Of a stretch of DNA of 41,560 nucleotides, positions 17,859-29,560 are shown piece by piece (positions within the stretch are counted from its first letter, which is position 1; the number at the start of each line of letters is the position of its first letter). This DNA comes from a gamma proteobacterium HTCC2207 (GTDB taxonomy: Bacteria; Pseudomonadota; Gammaproteobacteria; Pseudomonadales; Porticoccaceae): contig CAJJAS010000108.1 of assembly GCA_905182245.1 (NCBI GenBank), positions 1 to 41,560 of the forward strand, given 5' to 3'. The notes below the pieces were generated by a model, which saw only the letters and a list, made by a program, of their open reading frames with translations, had not been told where the DNA came from and did not search any database. The position numbers were made by a program, and so were the translations under genes.

Positions 17859-19658
17859 ATGCAACCTGGCAACTATGCTGTTGATGCCGACAGAAAAATC
17901 AACTGGAAAGTCTTTCAAATTATCTGGCCCTATATGCTGGAGCACAAAGCACGTATCGGCATTGCGCTGGTCTGCTTAGTCCTTTCTAAAGCTGCCAGTG
18001 TCACCGGGCCTTTCCTGCTTAAATACATCGTCGATGGTCTGGGGATGGACAGTAGCAACGGACTACCTGCCGAGAGTTTACTAGTGGTGCCTGCGGCTCT
18101 TATTATCGCCTACGGCTTTGCTCGCCTGTCGATGATTTTGCTGGGTGAAATTCGTGATACGGTGTTTGGCCGTGTCACTGAACGCGCACTGCGCCGCATT
18201 GGCCTGCAAGTATTCAAGCATGTGCATGGTCTGGATTTGGACTTTCACCTCAATCGCCGCACCGGCGGTCTATCGCGCGATATTGATCGAGGCACTAATG
18301 GCATCAGCTTCTTGATGCGCTTTTTTGTCTTTAATATTGCCCCTACACTAATAGAAATTACCCTGGTGATCGGTTTGCTGTTCTATAACTACGGCATTGC
18401 GTTTGCGGCTATCACCATGAGTTCTGTGGTTTTGTATATTCTCTTTTCCATGGTCACCACCGATTGGCGCACCCAGTTTGTCCGTGAAGCGGCGAAGGCA
18501 GATTCTCAAGCCAGCACCATCTCAATCGACAGCCTACTTAACTACGAAACCGTTAAATACTTTACCAATGAAGACTATGAAGCCAATCGCTACGACGTGG
18601 CCTTAAAAACATGGGAGAAGGCACGGCGCAAAAATCGCCTGTCGCTACTCAGTTTAAATGCCGGTCAGGCACTCATTATCACAGTCGCCATGACCGCCAT
18701 GATGTGGTTGGCCGCCCAACGGGTTACAGAGGGCACCATGACCATTGGTGACTTTGTGCTGATCAATGCCTTTATGATGCAGCTCTTTATCCCGTTAAAT
18801 TTTTTGGGTTTTGTGTATCGAGAAATTAAGGGCTCCATGGCCAATATCGAAAATATGTTTGCCCTAATGGAACTCAGTTCTGGCGTCAAAAATATTAATA
18901 ATGCTCCTGACCTTGAGATAACCAAGGGGGCTATCAGCTTTAATAAGGTATCTTTTCATTACCGACCAGACCGCCCTATTGTTAAAGACCTTAGCTTTGA
19001 TATCCGTGCAGGCGAGAAAGTCGCCATTGTTGGCGCCAGCGGTGCAGGAAAATCAACCCTGGTCAAACTGCTGTTTCGATTCTACGATCCCAGTCAGGGC
19101 AGCATACTGATTGATGGGCAGGATATTAGTCAGGTAAGTCAGCACTCTCTCCGTCAGGTGATTGGCATAGTGCCCCAGGACACGGTGCTGTTTAATCAGA
19201 GCATCTTTGAAAATATACGTTACGGTAATCCCGAAGCATCAGACGCAGAGGTATTGCAGGCCATCAAACTTGCCCACTTACAGAGCTTTATTGCCGAACT
19301 GCCAGATGGCGCTGAGACTGTTGTTGGTGAACGCGGGTTAAAGTTATCTGGCGGAGAAAAGCAGCGCGTCGCTATCGCCAGAACTATATTAAAACGCCCG
19401 CCTATTTTGGTGTTTGATGAGGCAACCTCGTCACTGGACAGTAAATCTGAGCGTTCAATCCTCTCCGCACTACAGGAGATATCACAGGGACATACCAGCA
19501 TGGTTATTGCCCACCGCCTATCGACCATTGTCGATGCGGATAGAATTGTGGTCATGGACCATGGCTGCATTGTAGAACAGGGCTCCCATCGCGAGTTACT
19601 GGCCAAAAAAGCCCGTTATTTCGAACTCTGGACTGCACAGCTTCGGGATCAAGCCTGA
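17859..19658 (+). CDS. ATM1-type ABC exporter (fused permease/ATPase)
   Basis: TM domain with LNYETVKYFTNEDYEANRYD; VGASGAGKSTLVKLLFRFYDP, LSGGEKQRVAIARTILKRPPILVFDEATSSLD. Confidence 0.93.
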   Translation: MQPGNYAVDADRKINWKVFQIIWPYMLEHKARIGIALVCLVLSKAASVTGPFLLKYIVDGLGMDSSNGLPAESLLVVPAALIIAYGFARLSMILLGEIRDTVFGRVTERALRRIGLQVFKHVHGLDLDFHLNRRTGGLSRDIDRGTNGISFLMRFFVFNIAPTLIEITLVIGLLFYNYGIAFAAITMSSVVLYILFSMVTTDWRTQFVREAAKADSQASTISIDSLLNYETVKYFTNEDYEANRYDVALKTWEKARRKNRLSLLSLNAGQALIITVAMTAMMWLAAQRVTEGTMTIGDFVLINAFMMQLFIPLNFLGFVYREIKGSMANIENMFALMELSSGVKNINNAPDLEITKGAISFNKVSFHYRPDRPIVKDLSFDIRAGEKVAIVGASGAGKSTLVKLLFRFYDPSQGSILIDGQDISQVSQHSLRQVIGIVPQDTVLFNQSIFENIRYGNPEASDAEVLQAIKLAHLQSFIAELPDGAETVVGERGLKLSGGEKQRVAIARTILKRPPILVFDEATSSLDSKSERSILSALQEISQGHTSMVIAHRLSTIVDADRIVVMDHGCIVEQGSHRELLAKKARYFELWTAQLRDQA

Positions 19659-19734
19659 TACTGAAATTACGGCTATTTGCAGGCTCAATGCATTGAATTA
19701 GCAATAGAAAGGCTTCAGTTGACGAAAAAATGAT

Positions 19735-19765
19735 AACCAGTTCGCGTTTTTAGCGCGGTCTGGTT
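19735..19765. other. Stem-loop in the leader region of the PEP-CTERM-like gene
   Basis: AACCAG-TT-CGCG-TTTTTAG-CGCG-GT-CTGGTT; outer 6 bp and inner 4 bp pair. Confidence 0.6.
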
Positions 19766-19853
19766 GCAGCAAAATCAGCAATGCATAGAATCTCCCCTAT
19801 CAAGAACTGTTTCAAATATTTGTGTTGGCAGGATGCTAATAGGGAGATATACC

Positions 19854-20513
19854 ATGGGAATCAATACTAAATTTAACGCCAAAGGCTTAATCAAGCTATT
19901 TGCTGGCGCCAGTCTCGCACTGCTAATAACCTCGCCCTCTTTCGCCGGAACCGTTGCAATTACCTACGAAGACGCTGGTACATCTACTGGTGGCGCAGGT
20001 GTACATAATTTGACCATTGATGGTGTTAGCACCTATGCAATGAATGCCAAGTCCAAGACACCAAAGTCTGGTGATACCTGGACAGCCACTGTAAATACCT
20101 ACAATGATGTACAGAATGGTGCCGGCAAGTTCAACAAAAAAACGAAGGACATTAAAAAGTACAATCAGGTTGGTTGGTTATTCAACTACGGCAACCTCGC
20201 TGATACCATCAGCACCAACGCTCAGAGCTGGAATACTGCAATCAACCAGGCTGTGTGGAAAATAATGGGCAAGAAAGGCAAGTTAAGCTCAACAGCCCAA
20301 TATGTTTATGAATATGCTACCAGTGGCCGCTATGACGACTACAACTGGAGCAACAGTATGACCGTATACACAGCGGGAAAGTTTGAATTTTTTGCTACAA
20401 ACCCTCCAATAGCAACACCTATCCCTAGCGCTATATTCTTGTTCGGTTCAGTTATTCTTGGCCTGTTCGGGATTGTTCGACGCAAGTCTGATCTGCAAAT
20501 CGGTACTCGCTGA
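19854..20513 (+). CDS. Secreted protein with PEP-CTERM-like C-terminal sorting signal
   Basis: ATG at 19854 with upstream AGGGAGATATACC; signal peptide IKLFAGASLALLITSPSFA; C-terminal ATPIPSAIFLFGSVILGLFGIVRRK (motif, TM helix, basic tail). The ORF-track start at 19764 lacks the signal-peptide context. Confidence 0.82.
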   Translation: MGINTKFNAKGLIKLFAGASLALLITSPSFAGTVAITYEDAGTSTGGAGVHNLTIDGVSTYAMNAKSKTPKSGDTWTATVNTYNDVQNGAGKFNKKTKDIKKYNQVGWLFNYGNLADTISTNAQSWNTAINQAVWKIMGKKGKLSSTAQYVYEYATSGRYDDYNWSNSMTVYTAGKFEFFATNPPIATPIPSAIFLFGSVILGLFGIVRRKSDLQIGTR

Positions 20514-20545
20514 AAACAAAATTTACAAACTAAGTAATGCAAATG

Positions 20546-20573
20546 AAAAAAGGCTCAGTTAGAGCCTTTTTTT
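20546..20573 (+). terminator. Rho-independent terminator after the PEP-CTERM-like gene
   Basis: AAAAAAGGCTC-AGTTA-GAGCCTTTTTTT. Confidence 0.88.
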
Positions 20574-20674
20574 GTGTCTGTTGATTTTAATTATTTTTAC
20601 AAATAGCAGCAAAACAGTTCGGCACGCATATAGCCTGAAAAACAATTGGCCACTACAATGGAGCCATTATTTAA

Positions 20675-22695
<2,021 letters not shown>

Positions 22696-22715
22696 AGCGA
22701 ATCTGGAAACTGGTT

Positions 22716-23528
22716 TCAAACGGGTAATTTTTGTAGGGCAAACACATCGAAGCGCGTCGACTTGCCCTCTAAGCTGTAGGTAGGCTGCCTATCAGCAAGA
22801 TACCCCGCACTCGCCGAGCGTTTAACCACCACTCTGAAGCGGGCTCTCACCAGAGCCAGATCAAGTAACGCCGATGCATCTTCATCCGCACCCACTATGC
22901 CGTGAAACGCCTGCATTTCCTTTTTTACCTTGGCGCTTTTCTTACGTTCGGGGAACATGGGGTCGAGATAGACAATATCGGTCAGCTGCTCTGCTGGCAG
23001 ACCGTTTAAATAGGTGGCTGAGTCCCCTTCTAGCAGGTTCATTCTGGCCATTATTTCCGCCAGCTCAGTATCACCCTGACCTTCAATAGATGCGCGCTGC
23101 AAGCCGTCAGAGAGCAGGCTGTGAACAATGGGGTTGCGTTCCAGCATCTGCATTTTGCAGCCGAGTCCGGCCAATACAAAGGCATCACCGCCCAGACCAG
23201 CCGTGAGATCCAGCACCTGAGGGGCAAACTTTCCCGAGACACCCACGGCTTTGGCGATAGCCTGACCATTACCGCCACCATGCCTGCGCCTGTGAACATT
23301 AGCGCCGCTGTTAAAGTTACAGCGCACCGGTCCATGGTTGGAGCGCACCGCGGGCTTTAAACAGAGTCCGTCACTGGCGTACTCAAGAAAATAATCTACT
23401 TCTGCTACAGGGGTATGTTTAATCTGAGAAAAATCAATTAAAGGCAGATTAAGCTTCTCCGCTAGGGTTTCAGCATCTTGCTGTAAGCGAACATCGGAGT
23501 AGGTTATTTTAATAGTAGGCATGTTCAT
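22716..23528 (-). CDS. rsmJ: 16S rRNA (guanine1516-N2)-methyltransferase
   Basis: LDLTAGLGGDAFVLAGLGCKMQMLERNP, DIVYLDPMFPERKKSAKVKKEMQ. Confidence 0.93.
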   Translation of the reverse strand: MNMPTIKITYSDVRLQQDAETLAEKLNLPLIDFSQIKHTPVAEVDYFLEYASDGLCLKPAVRSNHGPVRCNFNSGANVHRRRHGGGNGQAIAKAVGVSGKFAPQVLDLTAGLGGDAFVLAGLGCKMQMLERNPIVHSLLSDGLQRASIEGQGDTELAEIMARMNLLEGDSATYLNGLPAEQLTDIVYLDPMFPERKKSAKVKKEMQAFHGIVGADEDASALLDLALVRARFRVVVKRSASAGYLADRQPTYSLEGKSTRFDVFALQKLPV

Positions 23529-23575
23529 ATTTTACCCCATATACTTCACTAACTGGCCTACGAGCGACCTCCTTT

Positions 23576-24004
23576 ATGAAAATCTTACTCAGTATTATTA
23601 CTCTGCTAACTATTGCTGCCTGCGATCGCTATCAGGTGACCCTCAATGAACGTGAAATCTACGCCCCGCCGATATTATTTGGTGATTATGAGATCCTCGA
23701 CCCTGCTTTACGCAACTGTGTCGCCCAGGCCATTAACGATCAAAAAATTACAGTGGCTGAAGAACTGAAACTATTAAATTGTTCCTATGGGGGCATTGTT
23801 AGCCTGACCGGCCTAGATCGCTTTACTAAGCTAGAAACGATCAATCTATCCAATAATAAGCTTGAAACGATCAAACCTATGATGTTTTTTGGCGACCTCA
23901 AACGGCTTAATCTGCAGGGAAATAGCGGGCTTTCTTGTAAGGATTTACTTAGTTTAGAGCAATTATTAGCGGCAGATCTCTACAGACCGGAAAGCTGCCT
24001 GTAG
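23576..24004 (+). CDS. Small lipoprotein with leucine-rich-repeat-like segment
   Basis: Signal with lipobox LLTIAAC; LTGLDRFTKLETINLSNNKLETIKPMMFFGDLKRLNLQGN LRR spacing; further Cys residues. Confidence 0.65.
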   Translation: MKILLSIITLLTIAACDRYQVTLNEREIYAPPILFGDYEILDPALRNCVAQAINDQKITVAEELKLLNCSYGGIVSLTGLDRFTKLETINLSNNKLETIKPMMFFGDLKRLNLQGNSGLSCKDLLSLEQLLAADLYRPESCL

Positions 24005-24057
24005 TTTTTATATTTTGTGATTTAAAAATTGTAACGGTGACATTTTGGTGCAAAAAC

Positions 24058-24270
24058 ATATCCACAGAAGCTGTGGATAACTTTGTGGATTAACCACTGT
24101 GCAACCCGCCATAAGCCCCAAAAAGCGGGCATGTTTGTTAGATTGGTTGTTTTTTGTACAGATACAAAAAGCCAATAAAATCAATGAGTTATGTATTTCG
24201 CAAGTAAATATCAATGACTTAGCGCGACTTGTTAAGATCATTTGTAGAATAAACAGGCCTCTGTGGAAAA
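24058..24270. promoter_or_regulatory. Cluster of DnaA-box-like 9-mers in a convergent intergenic region
   Basis: ATATCCACA (24058-24066, +), TTATCCACA (24072-24080, -), TAATCCACA (24084-24092, -), TTTTCCACA (24262-24270, -); first two form the inverted repeat TATCCACAG-AAG-CTGTGGATA (24059-24079). Confidence 0.5.
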
Positions 24271-24374
24271 AAAATCCAATTTAACTGAAAACTATTCACT
24301 AATTAGCATTGCCAGCTTGAATAAAAAGTGCTTCACAAATTTATAACAAGCCAGTTTGACTGATAAAATCCGGT

Positions 24375-25136
24375 CTAAATAAGCTCCAACCAGTCAAAAC
24401 CTTCCTGCTGGCAGGCATAGTGCAGATTGCCCTGCCCCGTATAGACTTTTTCGACCGCATCACGAACCTTATCCAAACTATTGTTCTTATCACTGATATG
24501 GCCAATCACCAGCTGTTGGATCAGGCTTTGATCAACATTGGCCAATAATCGAGCCGTTTGCTGATTATTCAGATGCCCCCACTGACCGCTGACGCGATCT
24601 TTTAAAAATGCCGGATAGGGTCCCATGGCCAACATATCGAGATCATGATTGGCCTCGAGCAGCAGACCATGGCAATTATCGTACTGTGCTTCCACGTGAG
24701 GCGTTAAAGACCCAATGTCGGTCAGCACACCAAGCTTGTGATTAAGGCTGTTAAACAGGTACTGAACAGGTTCTCTGGCATCATGAGGAACAGGCACTGG
24801 GGTAACCGTTAAATCCCCCACTTGAAACTCGGTATGACTATCGATGATATGGAAATCGGTGGTGGGATTTTTGAGGTCACGGCTTTTTAAACAGCCGGCG
24901 GTCAGATAGACCTTAATACCAAACTTATTGGCCAGAGGCATAACCCCTTTCCAGTGATCACTGTGCTCATGGGTCACTAAGATAGCGTTGAGGTCCTGTG
25001 GCTGCTTCCCCAGCTTAGCCATTCGCAGGGTAGTCTCTTTAATAGAGAAGCCACAGTCGACCATAACGCAGGTGTCACGCCACTCAATTAAAGTGGCGTT
25101 GCCTTTACTGCCGCTGCCCAGGGATGCAAATCGCAT
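24375..25136 (-). CDS. MBL-fold metallo-hydrolase
   Basis: MRFASLGSGSKGNATLIEW, LVTHEHSDHWKGV, LTDIGSLTPHV, LLLEANHD. Confidence 0.9.
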   Translation of the reverse strand: MRFASLGSGSKGNATLIEWRDTCVMVDCGFSIKETTLRMAKLGKQPQDLNAILVTHEHSDHWKGVMPLANKFGIKVYLTAGCLKSRDLKNPTTDFHIIDSHTEFQVGDLTVTPVPVPHDAREPVQYLFNSLNHKLGVLTDIGSLTPHVEAQYDNCHGLLLEANHDLDMLAMGPYPAFLKDRVSGQWGHLNNQQTARLLANVDQSLIQQLVIGHISDKNNSLDKVRDAVEKVYTGQGNLHYACQQEGFDWLELI

Positions 25137-25149
25137 TGCGCGAGGTGCC

Positions 25150-26178
25150 TTAGGACATATTACCCCGTAGTACTTTTAACAGGCGCAGTGACTCGGCTTG
25201 ATTCAAGCCCTCACCGTCGGGGCCTATAATACGGACCTCAACACTGCCGCCAACGGCCTCCACCAGCACTCGATAGTTAACTTCAAGAATTTCATCACCG
25301 GCTCCACCACCAAACCAGCGATTAAAGAACCCAGGTTCATCCGTGGTTTCTTCAGTGTAATTAACGTACATGACCCCTTCAGAGCGATTCTTGTCTACGG
25401 TAACAAAACCACCGCGATCTGCAGAATAGCTAATAGAGGCCCAGGTTCGATCAAAGCTCAGCTTGACCTGAATGTAGGGATCAGCGACTGCCGGGGTAAT
25501 TATTTCGACCTTGGCTTCACCGCCAATATCCTGTGCGAGTAGAGAGACACTGGCATACTCTGAAGCAGAAGCCAGATCATTCGCGACCAGACTTAACATG
25601 TCTGATTCCCGAGTTTCGTTCTGTGATTTTTCAGGCCATTCCAAGCCCTCTTCTTCCCCTTTGGCAGCCTGCTGATGCAGCGCGGAGATCTCAGTGCTGT
25701 CGATCTGCACACCTGGCGCTATCTCGAAGCGAAAGCGGTGAGCGCTGTCTTCATCTGAATTAAAGTTGACCCAGACTGTTTCAATAATACCCGCTGAACC
25801 CTCGGCCTTGGCAGAGGGAATACCGTTACGATTTAGGATGTTACGAACCCGAGGCCAGGCTTCACTGGGAGAGATATTAATTAGAATCCAGCGACGGCCT
25901 TCAACAGACTGTATTTTCACTAGCTGCTCAAACGTATTCACAGAGGCGGGTTGTGGCCGAGGAACCTCATAAGATACCAGTTCCACAGAATTTACCGGAA
26001 TCACTGGAATCGGATAGATCTGACCCAGAGTCGCACTGTCTAAATCTGCAGGCACTACTGTTGGTTGAGTTTCCTCTGCCAACAGGTAATCGTTAGAACG
26101 ATCACGTAACCCCAACCAGCCACAGCCGGTCAGATTTAAAATAAGTACAACGGAAAATCCGGTAAGAATCTGTTTCAT
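25150..26178 (-). CDS. bamC: Outer membrane assembly lipoprotein BamC
   Basis: Lipobox LNLTGCGW, LRDRSNDYLLAEETQPTVVPADLDS; directly downstream of dapA. Confidence 0.88.
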   Translation of the reverse strand: MKQILTGFSVVLILNLTGCGWLGLRDRSNDYLLAEETQPTVVPADLDSATLGQIYPIPVIPVNSVELVSYEVPRPQPASVNTFEQLVKIQSVEGRRWILINISPSEAWPRVRNILNRNGIPSAKAEGSAGIIETVWVNFNSDEDSAHRFRFEIAPGVQIDSTEISALHQQAAKGEEEGLEWPEKSQNETRESDMLSLVANDLASASEYASVSLLAQDIGGEAKVEIITPAVADPYIQVKLSFDRTWASISYSADRGGFVTVDKNRSEGVMYVNYTEETTDEPGFFNRWFGGGAGDEILEVNYRVLVEAVGGSVEVRIIGPDGEGLNQAESLRLLKVLRGNMS

Positions 26179-26235
26179 TATTTTGTAGCCCCTGTGCGCG
26201 CTATTATTAAGCGCTTAGTAAATACAAATAGCTTA

Positions 26236-27114
26236 TTAAATCAGTTTGGCACTTTTCAGTGCAGCCGCCACTTGCTGATGATGTTGATCTGAGAGCACTG
26301 TCATTGGTAGTCTCAATGCATTCTCCATCAATCCCAGCTGGCTGACAGCCCACTTAACTGGAATCGGATTAGCTTCAACAAACATAGCATCGTGCACGGG
26401 CAATAATACTGTATCCAGCTCCGCAGCCTTAGCAGCATCACCTGCAAGTGCAGCTGCGCACATTTCAGACATCAGTTTTGGGGCAACGTTTGCCGTCACT
26501 GAAATATCACCCTTACCACCCAACAACATCAGCTCTCTGGCAGTATGGTCATCACCGGAATAAACAGCAAAATCAGCGGGGCACTGAGCAACAAGCTGCT
26601 CAGCTCGCTGCAGGTCGCCAGTGGCTTCTTTGATACCCACAATATTGTTAATGGCACTTAGGCGCAGAACTGTTTCAACTTGCATATCGCAGGCCGTTCG
26701 TCCTGGCACGTTGTAAAGAATCTGGTCGATAGCAACGGCTTCTGCAATGGCTTTGTGGTGCAGATATAAGCCCTCTTGGGTGGGCTTATTGTAATAGGGT
26801 GTGACTAGCAGGCAGGCATCTGCGCCAGCTTCTTTAGCCGACTTAGTGAGCACGATCGCTTCGCGCGTGCTGTTGGCACCCGTGCCGGCAATAATGGGGA
26901 TACGCCCAGCAGCCTGATCAACTACCTGACGAATAACTGCACTGTGCTCGGAGACATCTAGGGTTGCTGATTCCCCTGTGGTGCCTACGGCGACAATGGC
27001 GTTAGTGCCCTGTTGAATGTGCCATTCAACAAGGTTTTTAAGCGCATCCCAGTCTACTTCCAGCGAATCTGAATGCAGGGGGGTAACCAGTGCGACAATA
27101 CTTCCTGTGATCAT
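26236..27114 (-). CDS. dapA: 4-hydroxy-tetrahydrodipicolinate synthase
   Basis: [57 protein letters not shown]. Confidence 0.97.
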   Translation of the reverse strand: MITGSIVALVTPLHSDSLEVDWDALKNLVEWHIQQGTNAIVAVGTTGESATLDVSEHSAVIRQVVDQAAGRIPIIAGTGANSTREAIVLTKSAKEAGADACLLVTPYYNKPTQEGLYLHHKAIAEAVAIDQILYNVPGRTACDMQVETVLRLSAINNIVGIKEATGDLQRAEQLVAQCPADFAVYSGDDHTARELMLLGGKGDISVTANVAPKLMSEMCAAALAGDAAKAAELDTVLLPVHDAMFVEANPIPVKWAVSQLGLMENALRLPMTVLSDQHHQQVAAALKSAKLI

Positions 27115-27243
27115 TTTTTTCCTAAACCTCTAAATAAATCTATCACTTAATAAGTTTTCCTAATAAACAGCACCTAACCAATATTCGGGCAATGGTACTG
27201 ATGGGCCTGTAGTCGCACAAGTGAAACCTCAGTCTCAATCGGC

Positions 27244-28197
27244 TTAACGGCGTTTTTTCTTTTTCTCGGGCAAATTGTACAAATCGGCCTCGCCTTCGGG
27301 ACGATTTTTAAAGCGTCGGTGCACCCACAGATATTGCTCTGGCTGCAGCATTATCATGTCTTCAACAATCTTATTGATTCTGCGGGTATCGACAAGGTCA
27401 TCTCCCACAGGGAAATCTTCAAGTGCGGGATAAACAGTAATCTTGTAGCCCTGAGAGCCAGGTAACCTTACATGACTAAAGGGCACCACAGCAGCACCGG
27501 TTTTCTCGGCAAATCTCGCTGTCGCGTAAACAGTAGCAGCCTGAACACCAAAAAATGGAACAAATAGCCCCTGGCCAAGACCATAGTCTTGATCTGGGCC
27601 ATACCACAGGGATCGGCCTTTCTTTAGGGCCTTCATGGTGCCGCGCACATCTCTGCGCTCGAATACCATGCCATCCCCCAGTCCCTGATTAAGCCGGCCG
27701 CGGGCCTGTAAAAAGTCATAGACAGGATTGCCATGAGCGCGATACATGCCGTCCATCTGAAACACCGAGGAAATCGCCGCAGTGCCTATCTCTAAGGTGG
27801 TGTAATGAATACCCAGCAACATAACGCCGCGACCTTTCACTGCACTGAGATTTTCTAGCCCTTCAAACTGCAGTAACTTGGCAAACCGCTTTTTAGACCA
27901 CCACCAGGCAATTCCCACTTCCATAAAGGCAATGCCCGTACTGATGAAGTTTGCTCTGAGCATGACTTCGTTCTGCTCTGGGGTCTGCTTTGGAAAGCAC
28001 AGTTCAATATTGCGCTGGGCGATGGTTTTTCGGCGACTAGGAAAACGATAGATAGCTAACCCAATTCCCTTTCCCAGCACTAACAGCAGTGGAAACGGCA
28101 ACGCAGTGACGGCACGCCACAGACCAAAGGCCAACCAGATTGGCCAGTGGCGCGGGTGCAATAGGCTGGTCTTAAACTGCGTACCTTTAGAACTCAT
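27244..28197 (-). CDS. lpxL: LpxL/HtrB-family lipid A acyltransferase
   Basis: HPRHWPIWLAFGLWRAVTALPF; GIHYTTLEIGTAAI (HX4E-like), WYGPDQDYG. Confidence 0.87.
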   Translation of the reverse strand: MSSKGTQFKTSLLHPRHWPIWLAFGLWRAVTALPFPLLLVLGKGIGLAIYRFPSRRKTIAQRNIELCFPKQTPEQNEVMLRANFISTGIAFMEVGIAWWWSKKRFAKLLQFEGLENLSAVKGRGVMLLGIHYTTLEIGTAAISSVFQMDGMYRAHGNPVYDFLQARGRLNQGLGDGMVFERRDVRGTMKALKKGRSLWYGPDQDYGLGQGLFVPFFGVQAATVYATARFAEKTGAAVVPFSHVRLPGSQGYKITVYPALEDFPVGDDLVDTRRINKIVEDMIMLQPEQYLWVHRRFKNRPEGEADLYNLPEKKKKRR

Positions 28198-28208
28198 CCT
28201 GCTGGACC

Positions 28209-29399
28209 TTAGATTAGATCGCCAATGGCAACATCTGGGTTTACTTCAGCCTGGTAGTCGACGCCATCGACTTCAAACCCGAACAACTTTAAAAACTCCT
28301 GCTTGTAGCCTACAAAATCCGTGGTCTCGTGGAGATTTTCGGTGCTGATATTTGCCCAGGCATTGGCAACTTTAGCCTGAACTTCTGGACGCATCTCCAG
28401 CTCATCAACACGCAGACGACCCTCTTCATCTGTTCTTGGGCTGTCGTTGTACAGGCATTCGGTAAACAGTCGATAGAGCTGTTCGATACAGCCTTCGTGG
28501 CTGCCGTCGAGCTTCATTTCTTTAAACAGCATGGCCAAATAGAGAGGCATAATAGGAATCGCTGAACTGGCCTGGGTGACTACGGCTTTAAGCACCGAGA
28601 CTCGAGCGTCGCCACCGGTGGCAGCCAACTTATCGCGAATGGCCAGCACCTTGGTATCCAGGTCTTTCTTAGCCTGACCAATGGTGCCATCCCAATAGAG
28701 ATCCCAGGTGATCTTCTCACCTATATAGGTAAAGGCAGTGGTTTTAGCGCCGTCGGCCAATACACCGGCCTCGTCTAGAGCATCCATCCACATCTGCCAG
28801 TCTTCGCCACCCATGACGGTCACTGTGTCAGAAATCTCCTGATCATTGGCCGCATCTAGGCTAAATTCCTGAATGGTTTCTTTGTCGGTATTAATGCCGC
28901 GCATGGTGACACTTTTTCCCACGGGCTTAAGTGTAGAGTTAAAGACCTCACCTGTTTTAGGGTGCTGTCGGCGCGGAGATGCAAGGCTATAGATAACCAG
29001 ATCTACCTGACCTAAATCCGCTTTGATGGTATCGATGGTGCGCTGCTTTACATCATCGGAAAACGCATCGCCGTTCAGGCTCTTGGCATACAGGCCATCC
29101 TGCTCGGCAAATTTATGAAAGGCTGCGCTGTTGTACCAGCCAGCAGTGCCGGGCTTGATCTCGGTACCTGGCTTCTCAAAAAAGACCCCTAGGGTCGATG
29201 CACCGCCGCCAAAGGCTGCAGTGATACGGGCCGCCAAGCCATAACCAGTAGAAGAACCGATGACTAACACGCGCTTAGGCGCGTTTTCTATCGGGCCCTG
29301 AGCTTTAATGAAATCCATTTGATTTTTGACATTGGCTTCGCAGCCAGTCGGATGTGTAGTGATACACATAAAGCCGCGAACGCGGGGCTTAATTATCAT
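28209..29399 (-). CDS. fabV: Trans-2-enoyl-ACP/CoA reductase FabV
   Basis: [50 protein letters not shown]; start moved from 29417 to 29399 by family N-terminus. Confidence 0.95.
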   Translation of the reverse strand: MIIKPRVRGFMCITTHPTGCEANVKNQMDFIKAQGPIENAPKRVLVIGSSTGYGLAARITAAFGGGASTLGVFFEKPGTEIKPGTAGWYNSAAFHKFAEQDGLYAKSLNGDAFSDDVKQRTIDTIKADLGQVDLVIYSLASPRRQHPKTGEVFNSTLKPVGKSVTMRGINTDKETIQEFSLDAANDQEISDTVTVMGGEDWQMWMDALDEAGVLADGAKTTAFTYIGEKITWDLYWDGTIGQAKKDLDTKVLAIRDKLAATGGDARVSVLKAVVTQASSAIPIMPLYLAMLFKEMKLDGSHEGCIEQLYRLFTECLYNDSPRTDEEGRLRVDELEMRPEVQAKVANAWANISTENLHETTDFVGYKQEFLKLFGFEVDGVDYQAEVNPDVAIGDLI

Positions 29400-29560
29400 G
29401 TCGCTGTCTCCATACATTGTGTTAGTGGCAGGTGCTCAAATTTCAGCGGCAATGATACAGCACTGGCCCGAATCTAGTAAGGTTTGTTCAGGACTTAAAA
29501 CCACGCCGATGCTATGCTGCGGCACATAAAAAGAAGTCGTGCAATTAATTAGGCGTTTTA

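Noticed and set aside
19830-19850. Possible sigma-54 -24/-12 element (TTGGCAGGATGCTAAT)
   Set aside because: GG-GC spacing does not fit and it lies too close to the start codon.
23834-23874. Direct repeat GAAACGATCAA x2 as a regulatory repeat
   Set aside because: It is inside the LRR-like coding region and follows the repeat unit of the protein.
24008-24284. Two small ORFs (24008-24241 - and 24099-24284 +) in the DnaA-box gap
   Set aside because: Mutually overlapping, no recognisable domain, no clear ribosome-binding site; treated as noncoding.
24005-24374. Calling this region the chromosomal origin
   Set aside because: No dnaA, dnaN, rpmH, mnmG or parAB nearby, and GC skew could not be computed; kept only as a DnaA-box cluster.
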